Positions 45,034-53,545 of a stretch of 64,000 bases of DNA are shown piece after piece. A program made the position numbers and the translations under genes. The stretch's first letter is position 1, and each line of letters starts with the position of its first letter. Below the pieces are notes generated by a model. That model saw only the letters and a list, made by a program, of their open reading frames with translations. It ran no database searches and was not told where the DNA came from. The DNA lies in the NCBI RefSeq assembly GCF_000252995.1, contig NC_015761.1, positions 2,728,001-2,792,000 of the forward strand, given 5' to 3'. This stretch comes from Salmonella bongori NCTC 12419. Its GTDB lineage: Bacteria > Pseudomonadota > Gammaproteobacteria > Enterobacterales > Enterobacteriaceae.

Positions 45034-45810
45034 TTAGCGCCAGGCGTTGAACCAGCCAAGCCCGTCCCGGGTGGTATTCCGTGGGTGATACTCACAGCCG
45101 ATCCAGCCGCGATAACCGATGTCATCAAACAGGCGGAACAGCCACGGGTAGTTAATTTCGCCATCATCCGGTTCATGTCTATCGGGGAGAGAGGCGATTT
45201 GTACATGGGCATAGCGACCCGCGTACTCGCGGATCAGGTGCGTCAAATTGCCGTCCACTTTTTGTGCGTGGAAAGTATCAAGCTGAATAAAAATATTAGG
45301 CCGGTTAACCTCGCGGGCGATGTCCAGCGCCTGATACTGGCTGGAGAAGAGGTAGCCTGGTTTTATGCCGGGGCTGAGCGCTTCGATCAAAATACGTTTA
45401 TCGTGCGCGGCAAAACGGTCGGCGGCGTAACGCAGGTTATTGATAAACGTGGCGCGAAAGTGGGCGGCGTCAGCACCGTCTGGCACCACGCCCGCCATGA
45501 TGTGCACCTGCTCGCACTCCAGCGCAATCGCGTATTCCAGGGCCTGGTCGATATCGGCGCGCGCCTCCTGCTCGCGTCCTGGTAACGCAGCGCGCCCCCA
45601 TTCGCCCGCCGCAATATCGCCCGCGGTGGTGTTAAACAGCGCCAGAGTCAAATGATGGTGCGACAGCCGGGCTTTAATTTCGCTGGCGGCAACGTCGTAG
45701 GGAAACAGAAATTCGACAGCCTGAAATCCGGCGTCAGCAGCGGCGGCAAAACGCTCGATAAACGGCACTTCGGTAAACATCATCGACAAATTGGCGGCAA
45801 AACGTGGCAT
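45034..45810 (-). CDS. otnI: OtnI, 2-oxo-tetronate isomerase
   Basis: A 258-residue hydroxypyruvate-isomerase-like TIM barrel (YgbM family). Metal-binding residues are in LIEALSP, FIQLDTFHAQKV and GCEYHPR. It converts 2-oxo-tetronate to 3-oxo-tetronate for phosphorylation by OtnK. It follows otnC by four bases. Confidence 0.92.
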   Translation of the reverse strand: MPRFAANLSMMFTEVPFIERFAAAADAGFQAVEFLFPYDVAASEIKARLSHHHLTLALFNTTAGDIAAGEWGRAALPGREQEARADIDQALEYAIALECEQVHIMAGVVPDGADAAHFRATFINNLRYAADRFAAHDKRILIEALSPGIKPGYLFSSQYQALDIAREVNRPNIFIQLDTFHAQKVDGNLTHLIREYAGRYAHVQIASLPDRHEPDDGEINYPWLFRLFDDIGYRGWIGCEYHPRNTTRDGLGWFNAWR

Positions 45811-45814
45811 CGGG

Positions 45815-46453
45815 TTATCTCCTTAACTGCGCAATTTCTTCGGCGGTTAAATAACGAATCGGGCGTTCGCCGAGGATAAAAATCAGCTTTGCCGTCTCTT
45901 CCAGCTCCTCGGTATTATTGGCGGCCTCCTGAAGATTCTCTCCGCATACCACCGGACCGTGGTTAGCCAGTAAAAATGCCTGATGATCGGCGGCTAAGGC
46001 GGCCAAATCTCGGGCGATACGTTCATCGCCCGGGCGATAGTAAGGAACCAACGGTATATTCCCCATACGCATCACCACGTAAGGTGTGAACGGGCGGATA
46101 ACGTTGTGGGGATCCAGTCCTTCCAGACAGGAAAGCGCCGTTGACCAGCAGCTATGCAAATGCACTACGGCTTTGCAGCGTGGATTGTTGTGATACAGCG
46201 CAAGGTGAAAACGTACCTCTTTCGACGGTTTATCTCCGCTCAGCCATTCGCCCTGCTGGTTAACCTTTGACAGGCGCTGCGGATCGAGATTGCCGAGGCA
46301 TGAGCCGGTGGGGGTCGCCAGAATGTTGCCATCCGGCAGTAACAGCGAGAGATTGCCTGCCGAGCCGGTGGCGTAGCCGCGCTGGAAAAACGAGGCGGCA
46401 ATCGTCACCATCTCTTCACGCAGGGCCTGCTCTTCATGGATCGATGCGCTCAT
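45815..46453 (-). CDS. otnC: OtnC, 3-oxo-tetronate 4-phosphate decarboxylase
   Basis: A 212-residue class II aldolase-like protein (YgbL). The metal-binding histidines are in VVHLHSCWST and LANHGPVV. It decarboxylates 3-oxo-tetronate 4-phosphate to dihydroxyacetone phosphate, which enters glycolysis. Four-base overlap with otnK. Confidence 0.93.
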   Translation of the reverse strand: MSASIHEEQALREEMVTIAASFFQRGYATGSAGNLSLLLPDGNILATPTGSCLGNLDPQRLSKVNQQGEWLSGDKPSKEVRFHLALYHNNPRCKAVVHLHSCWSTALSCLEGLDPHNVIRPFTPYVVMRMGNIPLVPYYRPGDERIARDLAALAADHQAFLLANHGPVVCGENLQEAANNTEELEETAKLIFILGERPIRYLTAEEIAQLRR

Positions 46454-47712
46454 TGCGGGAACTCCTGTTGTGCGCGAGAGAAAAAGGCCTCATCGCCAAA
46501 ATTGCCTGATTTGAGCGCCAGAGATATCGGCGCGTGGAGCGCATTCACCCACGGTACGCCGGGGGAAATCGATGGGCCAATATGAAAACCGCTAATCCCA
46601 AGACGTTGCGTCACCACGCCTGAGGTTTCACCTCCCGCCACGATAAATCGGCTGATGCCGCCCTCGGCTAATCGAGCGGTTAACAATGAAAAGAGCGCTT
46701 CTACTGCGTGGCTGGCTTCGGCTGCGCCATATTGCTGCTGGATAGCGGCCAGCGCCTGAGCTGGCGCGGTGGCGCTGACGAGCGGCGCAAGCTCGCTATC
46801 CTGATGGAATACCCACTGCACCAGCTCCCCGGCGTAGGCCTCGCGAGCGTCGGGTGACAGGCAGCGCGCCACGTCCACGTCATGTGTTGGCGCAAGCTGG
46901 CGATAATGTGCGACCTGGCGATTGGTCATTTGTGAGCACGAGCCCGAAAGGACGACGGTGCGTCCGGGCAGCGGGTAGGCTGCGGCGCAGGGGCGATGCG
47001 TGGCGCCGTCTGCCCACTGACGCGCCAGGCCGATCGCCAGACCGGAACCGCCGGTGACCAGCGGGGCATCACGCAAAACCTCGCCCTGGATTTCCAGATG
47101 TCGCTCATTGAGCGCGTCAAGTACCGCGTAACGATAGCCTTCCTGCTGCAGGCGAGAGAGCGCTGCACGGGTTGCTTCCACGCCGTCATCGAGCACCTGC
47201 GCCGGGATCACTCCACAGCGTCCCTGCGATTGTGCTTCCATCAGACGCGGTAGGTGACTGTCCATCATCGGGTTTATCGGGTGATGGCGCATACCCGACT
47301 CTGCCAGCAGTTGGTTCATTACAAACAGGTAGCCCTGATACACGGTGCGTCCGTTTACCGGCAACGCAGGAGAGATGACGGTAAACGAGGTATCCAGCGC
47401 CACCATTAACGCATCGGTGACCGGGCCGATATTGCCTTCGGCGGTGCTGTCAAAGGTGGAGCAATATTTAAAATAGAGTTGCTGGCAGCCCTGTTGTCGC
47501 AGCCACGCCAGCGCCGCCAGCGACTGTTTTATCGCCTCCTGCGGCGGGCAGGCGCGGGTTTTCAGGCTGATGACCACCGCATCGCAGCCTTCCGGTCGCT
47601 CGCCGGTTGGCACGTCATTCATCTGTACCGTGGGCATACCATTTTCGACCAGAAAGCTGGCGATATCAGTCGCGCCGGTAAAGTCATCGGCAATCACGCC
47701 AATTTTTAACAT
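46450..47712 (-). CDS. otnK: OtnK, 3-oxo-tetronate kinase
   Basis: A 420-residue DUF1537-family kinase (YgbK). The N-terminal substrate domain has VIADDFTGATDIA at residues 5-17; the C-terminal ATP-binding domain has IVAGGETSGVV near 360. It phosphorylates 3-oxo-tetronate at O4. It overlaps ltnD by seven bases. Confidence 0.94.
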   Translation of the reverse strand: MLKIGVIADDFTGATDIASFLVENGMPTVQMNDVPTGERPEGCDAVVISLKTRACPPQEAIKQSLAALAWLRQQGCQQLYFKYCSTFDSTAEGNIGPVTDALMVALDTSFTVISPALPVNGRTVYQGYLFVMNQLLAESGMRHHPINPMMDSHLPRLMEAQSQGRCGVIPAQVLDDGVEATRAALSRLQQEGYRYAVLDALNERHLEIQGEVLRDAPLVTGGSGLAIGLARQWADGATHRPCAAAYPLPGRTVVLSGSCSQMTNRQVAHYRQLAPTHDVDVARCLSPDAREAYAGELVQWVFHQDSELAPLVSATAPAQALAAIQQQYGAAEASHAVEALFSLLTARLAEGGISRFIVAGGETSGVVTQRLGISGFHIGPSISPGVPWVNALHAPISLALKSGNFGDEAFFSRAQQEFPQ

Positions 47713-48623
47713 GATGGCTCCTCAGGCGTGACGCCGGGTAAAGTAATCCCCGAGAAAATTTTGATCACCGCGCTATCGTCCTCTTTGCCATAGCCGGCAT
47801 TGCTGGCACTGGTAAACATCGTTAAGGCCGTAGAGGCCAGCGGCAAAGGAAAGCGCAGCGCTTTCGCGGTATCGGTTACCAGCGCTAAATCTTTGACGAA
47901 AATATCAACAGCGGAACGCGGGGTATAGTCGCCATCAACAACGTGCTGCATACGGTTCTCAAACATCCAGGAGTTGCCAGCGGCATGGGTGACGACGTCA
48001 TACATTACGTCAAGCGGGATCCCGGCACGCGACGCCAGCGCCATCGCTTCGGCGGCGGCGGCAATATGCACGCCAGCCAGCAGTTGATGAATGATTTTGA
48101 CCGTTGAGCCTGCGCCAGGCGTATCGCTGATGCGGTATACTTTGTCAGCAACAGCGTCCAGTACTGGCTGCAGGCGGGCAAATGCCGCTTCGCTTCCGGA
48201 GGCCATCACCGTCATCTCCCCCTGCGCCGCTTTCCCGGCACCGCCGGAAACCGGTGCATCCAGCATAAGGAGATCCAACGCTGCCAGCGCGGCGGCGATC
48301 TCCACGGCATCAGCGCTGGAAATCGTTGATGAGATCATTACCGCACTGCCGGGCTTCATTAACGACGCGATGCCCGTCTCGCCAAACAGCACTTGTTTGA
48401 CCTGGGCGGCGTTGACCACCAGAATCACTACAGCGTCGAGGTTAGCGGCAAACTCCCTGGCGTTGGCTACCGCACCGCGCGCGCCGTCAGCGACCAGGCT
48501 GGCGCAGGCGTCTGAGTTAAGGTCGGCGCCCCAGGTGGCAAGCCCGGCTCGCAGACAAGAACGCGCAGCGCCCATGCCCATTGAGCCCAGCCCCACAATG
48601 CCGACATGAAAGTCCTGTCCCAT
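47706..48623 (-). CDS. ltnD: LtnD, L-threonate dehydrogenase
   Basis: A 305-residue beta-hydroxyacid dehydrogenase (YgbJ). The NAD motif is VGLGSMGMGA, the substrate motif DAPVSGGAGKA, and the catalytic Lys is in STVKIIHQLLAGVH. It oxidises L-threonate to 2-oxo-tetronate. I chose ATG 48623 because GGAGAG lies seven bases upstream; an ATG five codons earlier has no such site. It is the first gene of the operon ending in ygbN. Confidence 0.93.
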   Translation of the reverse strand: MGQDFHVGIVGLGSMGMGAARSCLRAGLATWGADLNSDACASLVADGARGAVANAREFAANLDAVVILVVNAAQVKQVLFGETGIASLMKPGSAVMISSTISSADAVEIAAALAALDLLMLDAPVSGGAGKAAQGEMTVMASGSEAAFARLQPVLDAVADKVYRISDTPGAGSTVKIIHQLLAGVHIAAAAEAMALASRAGIPLDVMYDVVTHAAGNSWMFENRMQHVVDGDYTPRSAVDIFVKDLALVTDTAKALRFPLPLASTALTMFTSASNAGYGKEDDSAVIKIFSGITLPGVTPEEPSC

Positions 48624-48821
48624 TGTTATGCTCTCCATGTTAATTTTAGTGATATTATGTTTTGTATTGTGAATATAGGCGTTAATGTAAACAAATGCGG
48701 TGAGTTAATTCACAAAAAATAACAAAAGATGTTATTTTTTGTGAAGTGAATAGCAACAGAACACCATGCCTTAACACAGAAATCGCGTAAAATCGCGACA
48801 GGATAGATAAAGGAGCAGACG
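48624..48821. promoter_or_regulatory. Divergent ltnD-ygbI promoter region
   Basis: 198 bases between divergent genes. They contain the large inverted repeat at 48709-48745 and a further TTGTGAA copy at 48669-48675, suggesting several operator half-sites for the DeoR-type regulator. Confidence 0.7.
48709..48745. promoter_or_regulatory. DeoR-type operator, perfect 15-base inverted repeat
   Basis: The arms TTCACAAAAAATAAC and GTTATTTTTTGTGAA are exact complements around a seven-base spacer. It lies 86 bases upstream of ltnD and 77 upstream of ygbI, a good place for repression of both. Confidence 0.75.
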
Positions 48822-49586
48822 TTGATACCCACAGAGCGTCGACAAATTATTCTTGATATGGTGGCGGAGAAAGGCGTTGTCAGTATTGCCGAGCTGACAG
48901 ACCGTATGCACGTATCGCACATGACCATTCGCCGTGATTTGCAGAAGCTGGAACAGCAAGGGGCCGTGGTGCAGGTTTCCGGCGGGGTGCAGTCTGCTAC
49001 GCGCGTGGCGCATGAGCCTTCACACCAGCTCAAAACGGAACTGGCAACCCCACAAAAAGCGGCAATCGGTAAACTGGCGGCCAGTCTGGTTCAGCCAGAA
49101 AGCTGTATCTATCTTGATGCAGGCACCACCACACTGGCGATTGCGCAACATCTCGTCACAATGGATAAGCTGACGGTAGTGACCAATGATTTTGTCATCG
49201 CAGACTATCTGATGAATAACAGTGCTTGCACAATTATTCACACCGGCGGAGCGGTATGCCGGGAAAACCGCTCGTGTGTGGGGGAAGCGGCGGCAACGTT
49301 GTTACGCAGCTTAATGATTGATCAGGCTTTCATTTCCGCCTCGTCATGGAATGTGCGCGGTATATCGACGCCGGCAGAAGACAAAGTGACGGTGAAACGT
49401 GCCGTTGCCAGCGCCAGTCGACAAAAAATTCTGGTGTGCGACGCGACCAAATACGGCCAGGTCGCGACGTGGCTGGCGTTACCGTTGGCGGAATTCAACC
49501 AAATCGTCACCGATGACGGCTTGCCGGAAAGCGCAATTCGGGCGCTGGCCAAAGTGGATATCTCACTGCTGATGGCCAAAAAATAG
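48822..49586 (+). CDS. ygbI: YgbI, DeoR-family regulator of the threonate/erythronate operon
   Basis: A 254-residue DeoR protein. The winged helix is at 1-57 (IPTERRQIILDMV, HVSHMTIRRDLQKLEQ). The sugar-phosphate sensor domain includes YLDAGTTTLAIA and VVTNDF. It probably represses the divergent ltnD operon and is relieved by a pathway phosphate. The start is TTG at 48822 with AAAGGAG six bases upstream. Confidence 0.92.
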   Translation: MIPTERRQIILDMVAEKGVVSIAELTDRMHVSHMTIRRDLQKLEQQGAVVQVSGGVQSATRVAHEPSHQLKTELATPQKAAIGKLAASLVQPESCIYLDAGTTTLAIAQHLVTMDKLTVVTNDFVIADYLMNNSACTIIHTGGAVCRENRSCVGEAAATLLRSLMIDQAFISASSWNVRGISTPAEDKVTVKRAVASASRQKILVCDATKYGQVATWLALPLAEFNQIVTDDGLPESAIRALAKVDISLLMAKK

Positions 49587-49588
49587 CG

Positions 49589-49606
49589 AAGCGGCGCAAG
49601 CCGCTT
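49589..49606. terminator. Short hairpin between ygbI and hosA
   Basis: Seven-base stem AAGCGGC / GCCGCTT with a GCAA tetraloop. There is no T-tract. The structure sits at the meeting of two convergent genes. Confidence 0.45.
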
Positions 49607-50009
49607 ACGTTATCATCTTGCGTACCAGTTGCGTAAACTGTTCGCGTTCTTCATCGCTCAATCGCCCCAAAAACTCATCGTCAACGCGATCCCCCAGTGG
49701 TATCGCGGCGGCGAGCAACGTTTGGCCCTGAACGGTGAGATAGACAAAACGCCGACGTTTATCCAGCGGATCGTTTTCTCGCTTTACCAGTCCACGATTT
49801 TCCATCCGGCTTAACATCTCCGCCAGCGTCGCTTTAGTGCTGACCGCCGCTTCGGTCAGATCGACCTGTTCAATACCTGGATGTTCAGCAATAACGCGCA
49901 TCACCGCATATTGAGGTTTGGTGAGTTCCGGTAGTTCATGCTGCCAGCGTGCGGTATGTTGCTGAAAAAGTTGGCGTAACAGATGAAACGCGGTGTTTCG
50001 TAACTCCAT
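49605..50009 (-). CDS. hosA: HosA, MarR-family regulator of the ecd operon
   Basis: A 134-residue MarR-type winged-helix repressor (TEAAVSTKATLAEMLSRMEN is the recognition region; KRENDPLDKRRRFVYL is the wing). It is known to repress the adjacent ecdBCD operon and to respond to 4-hydroxybenzoate. ATG 50009 (MELRNTAF) has CCGGAG just upstream; a frame extension to 50042 has none. It is divergent from ecdB with a palindrome between them. Confidence 0.92.
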   Translation of the reverse strand: MELRNTAFHLLRQLFQQHTARWQHELPELTKPQYAVMRVIAEHPGIEQVDLTEAAVSTKATLAEMLSRMENRGLVKRENDPLDKRRRFVYLTVQGQTLLAAAIPLGDRVDDEFLGRLSDEEREQFTQLVRKMIT

Positions 50010-50146
50010 GAGCACTCCGGATAAATTAACTTTTTCTATCATAACGACTTATGCACGGTTTTTTAATGACGAATGCTTTAGCTAAACGTGCGCAGGCGTC
50101 GGGAGGATCTTGCCGGAAAGGCCGTGTGGGCGTATTTTGATCAAAA

Positions 50147-50162
50147 TGTTCGTATACGAACA
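50147..50162. promoter_or_regulatory. HosA operator palindrome
   Basis: A perfect 16-base palindrome, TGTTCGTATACGAACA, lies 16 bases before the ecdB ATG. I recall the HosA binding site as GTTCGTATACGAAC, which is contained exactly here. Confidence 0.85.
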
Positions 50163-50178
50163 ATATTTGAGGTAAGAA

Positions 50179-50781
50179 ATGAGATTGATTGTGGGGATGA
50201 CCGGCGCGACTGGCGCGCCGCTTGGCGTCGAGCTACTCCAGGCATTGCGGGCGATACCTGATGTTGAAACGCATCTGGTGATGTCAAAGTGGGCGAAAAC
50301 CACTATTGAACTGGAGACGCCCTACACGCCCGCTGAGGTAGCCGCCCTGGCGGATTATTGTCATAGCCCGGCCAATCAGGCGGCGACCATTTCCTCCGGC
50401 TCATTTCGTACCGACGGCATGATTATTATCCCCTGCAGTATGAAAACACTGGCGGGGGTTCGCGCCGGCTATGCCGAGGGGCTGGTGGGACGCGCTGCCG
50501 ATGTCGTGTTGAAAGAGGGTCGCAAGCTGGTGCTGGTGCCGCGGGAAATGCCGCTCAGCACGATTCATCTGGAAAACATGCTTGCGCTTTCTCGTATGGG
50601 GGTGGCGATAGTGCCGCCCATGCCCGCGTTCTACAACCTGCCGCAAACCGTTGACGATATTATCCAGCATATCGTGGCGCGCGTTCTCGACCAGTTTGGT
50701 CTGGAGCATACGCGCGCGCGCCGCTGGCAAGGATGCGACAGGCAGCAAATTTTTCACAGGAGAATGGATAATGGCATTTGA
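50179..50781 (+). CDS. ecdB: EcdB, UbiX-like flavin prenyltransferase with altered C terminus
   Basis: A 200-residue UbiX/Pad1-family enzyme that makes prenylated FMN for EcdC. The core is intact: GMTGATGAPLGVELLQ (6-21), SSGSFRTDGMIIIPCSMKT and VPREMPLSTIHLENML. After RRWQG the last 15 residues differ from the E. coli protein I recall. A second frame there reads QAANFSQENG and stops as TAATG at the ecdC start. A one-base deletion near 50735-50745 explains this. The enzyme probably remains active because the change is beyond the catalytic core. Confidence 0.88.
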   Translation: MRLIVGMTGATGAPLGVELLQALRAIPDVETHLVMSKWAKTTIELETPYTPAEVAALADYCHSPANQAATISSGSFRTDGMIIIPCSMKTLAGVRAGYAEGLVGRAADVVLKEGRKLVLVPREMPLSTIHLENMLALSRMGVAIVPPMPAFYNLPQTVDDIIQHIVARVLDQFGLEHTRARRWQGCDRQQIFHRRMDNGI

Positions 50782-52198
50782 TGATTTGCGCAGCTTTTTA
50801 CAGGCGCTGGACGACCAGGGGCAATTGCTGAAAATCAGCGAAGAAGTGAATGCGGAGCCGGATCTCGCCGCCGCTGCCAACGCAACGGGACGAATCGGCG
50901 ACGGTGCGCCTGCGTTATGGTTTGACAATATTCGCGGCTTTACCGATGCCCGCGTGGCGATGAACACCATCGGTTCCTGGCAGAACCATGCCATCTCGTT
51001 AGGGCTACCGCCTAACACGCCGGTCAAAAAGCAAATCGATGAATTTATTCGCCGCTGGGACAATTTTCCGGTAGCGCCGGAACGCCGGGCGAATCCGGGC
51101 TGGGCGGAAAATACTGTCGACGGCGACGCGATCAATCTGTTTGATATCCTGCCGCTATTTCGCCTAAATGATGGCGATGGCGGATTCTATCTGGACAAAG
51201 CCTGCGTGGTGTCCCGCGATCCACTTGATCCCGATAACTTTGGCAAACAGAATGTCGGCATCTACCGCATGGAAGTCAAAGGCAAGCGTAAACTCGGTCT
51301 GCAACCAGTACCAATGCACGATATCGCGCTACACCTGCATAAAGCTGAAGAGCGAGGCGAAGATCTGCCGATTGCGATCACGCTCGGTAACGATCCGATC
51401 ATTACCCTGATGGGGGCAACGCCGCTGAAATACGATCAGTCGGAGTACGAAATGGCGGGAGCGCTGCGTGAAAGCCCGTACCCGATCGCCACCGCGCCGC
51501 TGACCGGTTTTGATGTACCGTGGGGCTCGGAAGTAATCCTTGAAGGGGTGATCGAAAGCCGCAAACGCGAGATTGAAGGTCCGTTTGGCGAGTTCACCGG
51601 CCACTATTCCGGTGGGCGCAACATGACTGTGGTGCGTATCGATAAAGTTTCTTACCGCACGAAGCCGATTTTTGAATCGCTCTATCTGGGAATGCCGTGG
51701 ACGGAAATCGACTACCTGATGGGCCCGGCGACCTGCGTACCGCTGTATCAGCAGCTGAAAGCGGAATTTCCGGAAGTGCAGGCGGTGAATGCCATGTACA
51801 CCCACGGTCTGCTGGCCATTATTTCCACCAAAAAACGCTACGGCGGCTTTGCTCGCGCGGTGGGGCTACGGGCGATGACCACGCCGCACGGCCTGGGCTA
51901 CGTGAAGATGGTGATTATGGTTGATGAAGACGTAGACCCGTTTAACCTGCCGCAGGTGATGTGGGCGCTGTCGTCGAAGGTTAACCCGGCAGGCGATTTA
52001 GTTCAGTTACCGAATATGTCGGTGCTCGAGTTGGATCCTGGCTCAAGCCCGGCAGGGATCACCGATAAGCTAATTATTGATGCTACGACGCCGGTTGCGC
52101 CGGATAACCGTGGGCACTACAGCCAGCCGGTTGTAGATTTACCGGAAACCAAAGCCTGGGCTGAAAAACTGACCGCCATGTTGGCCAACCGTAAGTAA
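50771..52198 (+). CDS. ecdC: EcdC, UbiD-like hydroxyarylic-acid decarboxylase
   Basis: A 475-residue UbiD-family enzyme that decarboxylates 4-hydroxybenzoate, vanillate and similar acids using prenylated FMN supplied by EcdB. Family blocks are GPFGEFTGHYSGGRNM, where the Glu of the catalytic E-R-E set lies, and VDEDVDPFNLPQVMWAL. The start MAFDDLRS at 50771 has AGGAG upstream. It overlaps the frameshifted end of ecdB by 11 bases; without the frameshift the junction would be TAATG. Confidence 0.95.
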   Translation: MAFDDLRSFLQALDDQGQLLKISEEVNAEPDLAAAANATGRIGDGAPALWFDNIRGFTDARVAMNTIGSWQNHAISLGLPPNTPVKKQIDEFIRRWDNFPVAPERRANPGWAENTVDGDAINLFDILPLFRLNDGDGGFYLDKACVVSRDPLDPDNFGKQNVGIYRMEVKGKRKLGLQPVPMHDIALHLHKAEERGEDLPIAITLGNDPIITLMGATPLKYDQSEYEMAGALRESPYPIATAPLTGFDVPWGSEVILEGVIESRKREIEGPFGEFTGHYSGGRNMTVVRIDKVSYRTKPIFESLYLGMPWTEIDYLMGPATCVPLYQQLKAEFPEVQAVNAMYTHGLLAIISTKKRYGGFARAVGLRAMTTPHGLGYVKMVIMVDEDVDPFNLPQVMWALSSKVNPAGDLVQLPNMSVLELDPGSSPAGITDKLIIDATTPVAPDNRGHYSQPVVDLPETKAWAEKLTAMLANRK

Positions 52199-52208
52199 GG
52201 AGTAACTG

Positions 52209-52445
52209 ATGATTTGTCCACGTTGTGCCGATGAGCATATTGAAGTGATGGCGACTTCGCCGGTGAAAGGGATATGGACGGTACATCAATGTCAGCATTG
52301 TCTGTATACCTGGCGCGATACCGAACCGCTACGCCGCATCAGCCGCGAACACTATCCGCAAGCGTTTCGTATGACGCAAAAAGATATTGATAACGCGCCG
52401 ATGGTACCTGGTATCCCGCCGCTGCTGGCGGAAGATAAACGCTAA
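52209..52445 (+). CDS. ecdD: EcdD, small subunit of the hydroxyarylic-acid decarboxylase operon
   Basis: A 78-residue VdcD-like protein with two CxxC pairs (CPRC near residue 3 and CQHC near 33), suggesting a zinc ribbon. It is required for full activity of the decarboxylase complex in related bacteria. It follows ecdC by ten bases with a TAAGGAGTAACTG ribosome site. A strong terminator follows. Confidence 0.92.
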   Translation: MICPRCADEHIEVMATSPVKGIWTVHQCQHCLYTWRDTEPLRRISREHYPQAFRMTQKDIDNAPMVPGIPPLLAEDKR

Positions 52446-52450
52446 GAAAA

Positions 52451-52478
52451 AGGCCAGTCGACAGACTGGCCTTTTTTT
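52451..52478. terminator. Bidirectional terminator between ecdD and rpoS
   Basis: Nine-base stem AGGCCAGTC / GACTGGCCT with a GACA loop, seven T on the right and five A on the left, so it can serve both converging genes. Confidence 0.93.
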
Positions 52479-52490
52479 GACGAAAGGTAC

Positions 52491-53483
52491 TTATTCGCGG
52501 AACAGCGCTTCGATATTCAGCCCCTGCGTCTGCAGTATTTCGCGCAGACGGCGCAGGCCTTCAACCTGAATCTGACGAACACGTTCGCGTGTAAGACCGA
52601 TTTCACGGCCCACATCTTCCAGTGTCGCAGCTTCATAACCCAGCAGACCGAAACGGCGCGCCAGCACCTCACGCTGTTTGGCGTTCAGTTCGAACAGCCA
52701 TTTGACGATGCTCTGTTTCATATCGTCATCTTGCGTGGTGTCTTCCGGACCGTTCTCTTTTTCATCGGCCAGGATGTCCAGCAACGCTTTTTCGGAATCA
52801 CCGCCCAGCGGGGTGTCTACCGAAGTAATACGCTCATTAAGACGAAGCATACGGCTGACGTCATCAACGGGTTTATCCAGTTGCTCTGCAATTTCTTCCG
52901 CGCTCGGTTCGTGGTCCAGTTTATGCGACAACTCACGCGCGGTGCGCAGGTATACGTTCAGCTCTTTAACAATGTGAATCGGCAGGCGAATCGTACGGGT
53001 TTGGTTCATAATCGCCCGTTCGATTGTCTGGCGAATCCACCAGGTTGCGTATGTTGAGAAGCGGAACCCGCGCTCCGGGTCAAACTTCTCGACTGCACGG
53101 ATAAGTCCCAGATTACCCTCTTCAATCAGGTCCAGCAACGCCAGTCCACGATTGCCATAACGGCGGGCAATTTTTACCACCAGACGCAGGTTACTCTCAA
53201 TCATGCGACGGCGAGAAGCGACATCTCCACGCAGTGCGCGACGCGCAAAATAGACTTCTTCTTCGGCTGTTAACAGTGGTGAATACCCAATCTCACCAAG
53301 GTAAAGCTGAGTCGCGTCCAACACACGCTGTGTGGCCCCTTGCGATAACAGCTCTTCTTCAGCCAGGTCGTTATCACTGGGTTCCTCTTCACTCAAGGCT
53401 TTTTCATCAAAAGCCTCTACTCCGTTCTCATCAAATTCCGCGTCTTCATTTAAATCATGAACTTTCAGCGTATTCTGACTCAT
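52491..53483 (-). CDS. rpoS: RpoS, stationary-phase sigma factor
   Basis: A 330-residue sigma-38. It has region 1.2/2 ([35 protein letters not shown]), the -10 recognition helix ([15 protein letters not shown]), region 3 and region 4 ([26 protein letters not shown]). It directs the general stress response and Salmonella virulence genes. Its main promoter lies inside nlpD. No frameshift or stop is present, so it appears functional. Confidence 0.99.
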
Positions 53484-53545
53484 AAGGTGGCTCCTACCCG
53501 TGATCCCTTGACGGAACTAGCAAGTCAAAGCCTGGTTCCGCCGCT

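Noticed and set aside
50401..51135. 244-codon frame antisense to ecdB and ecdC
   Set aside because: Both sense genes are clearly real and conserved; this frame starts within no promoter-like region.
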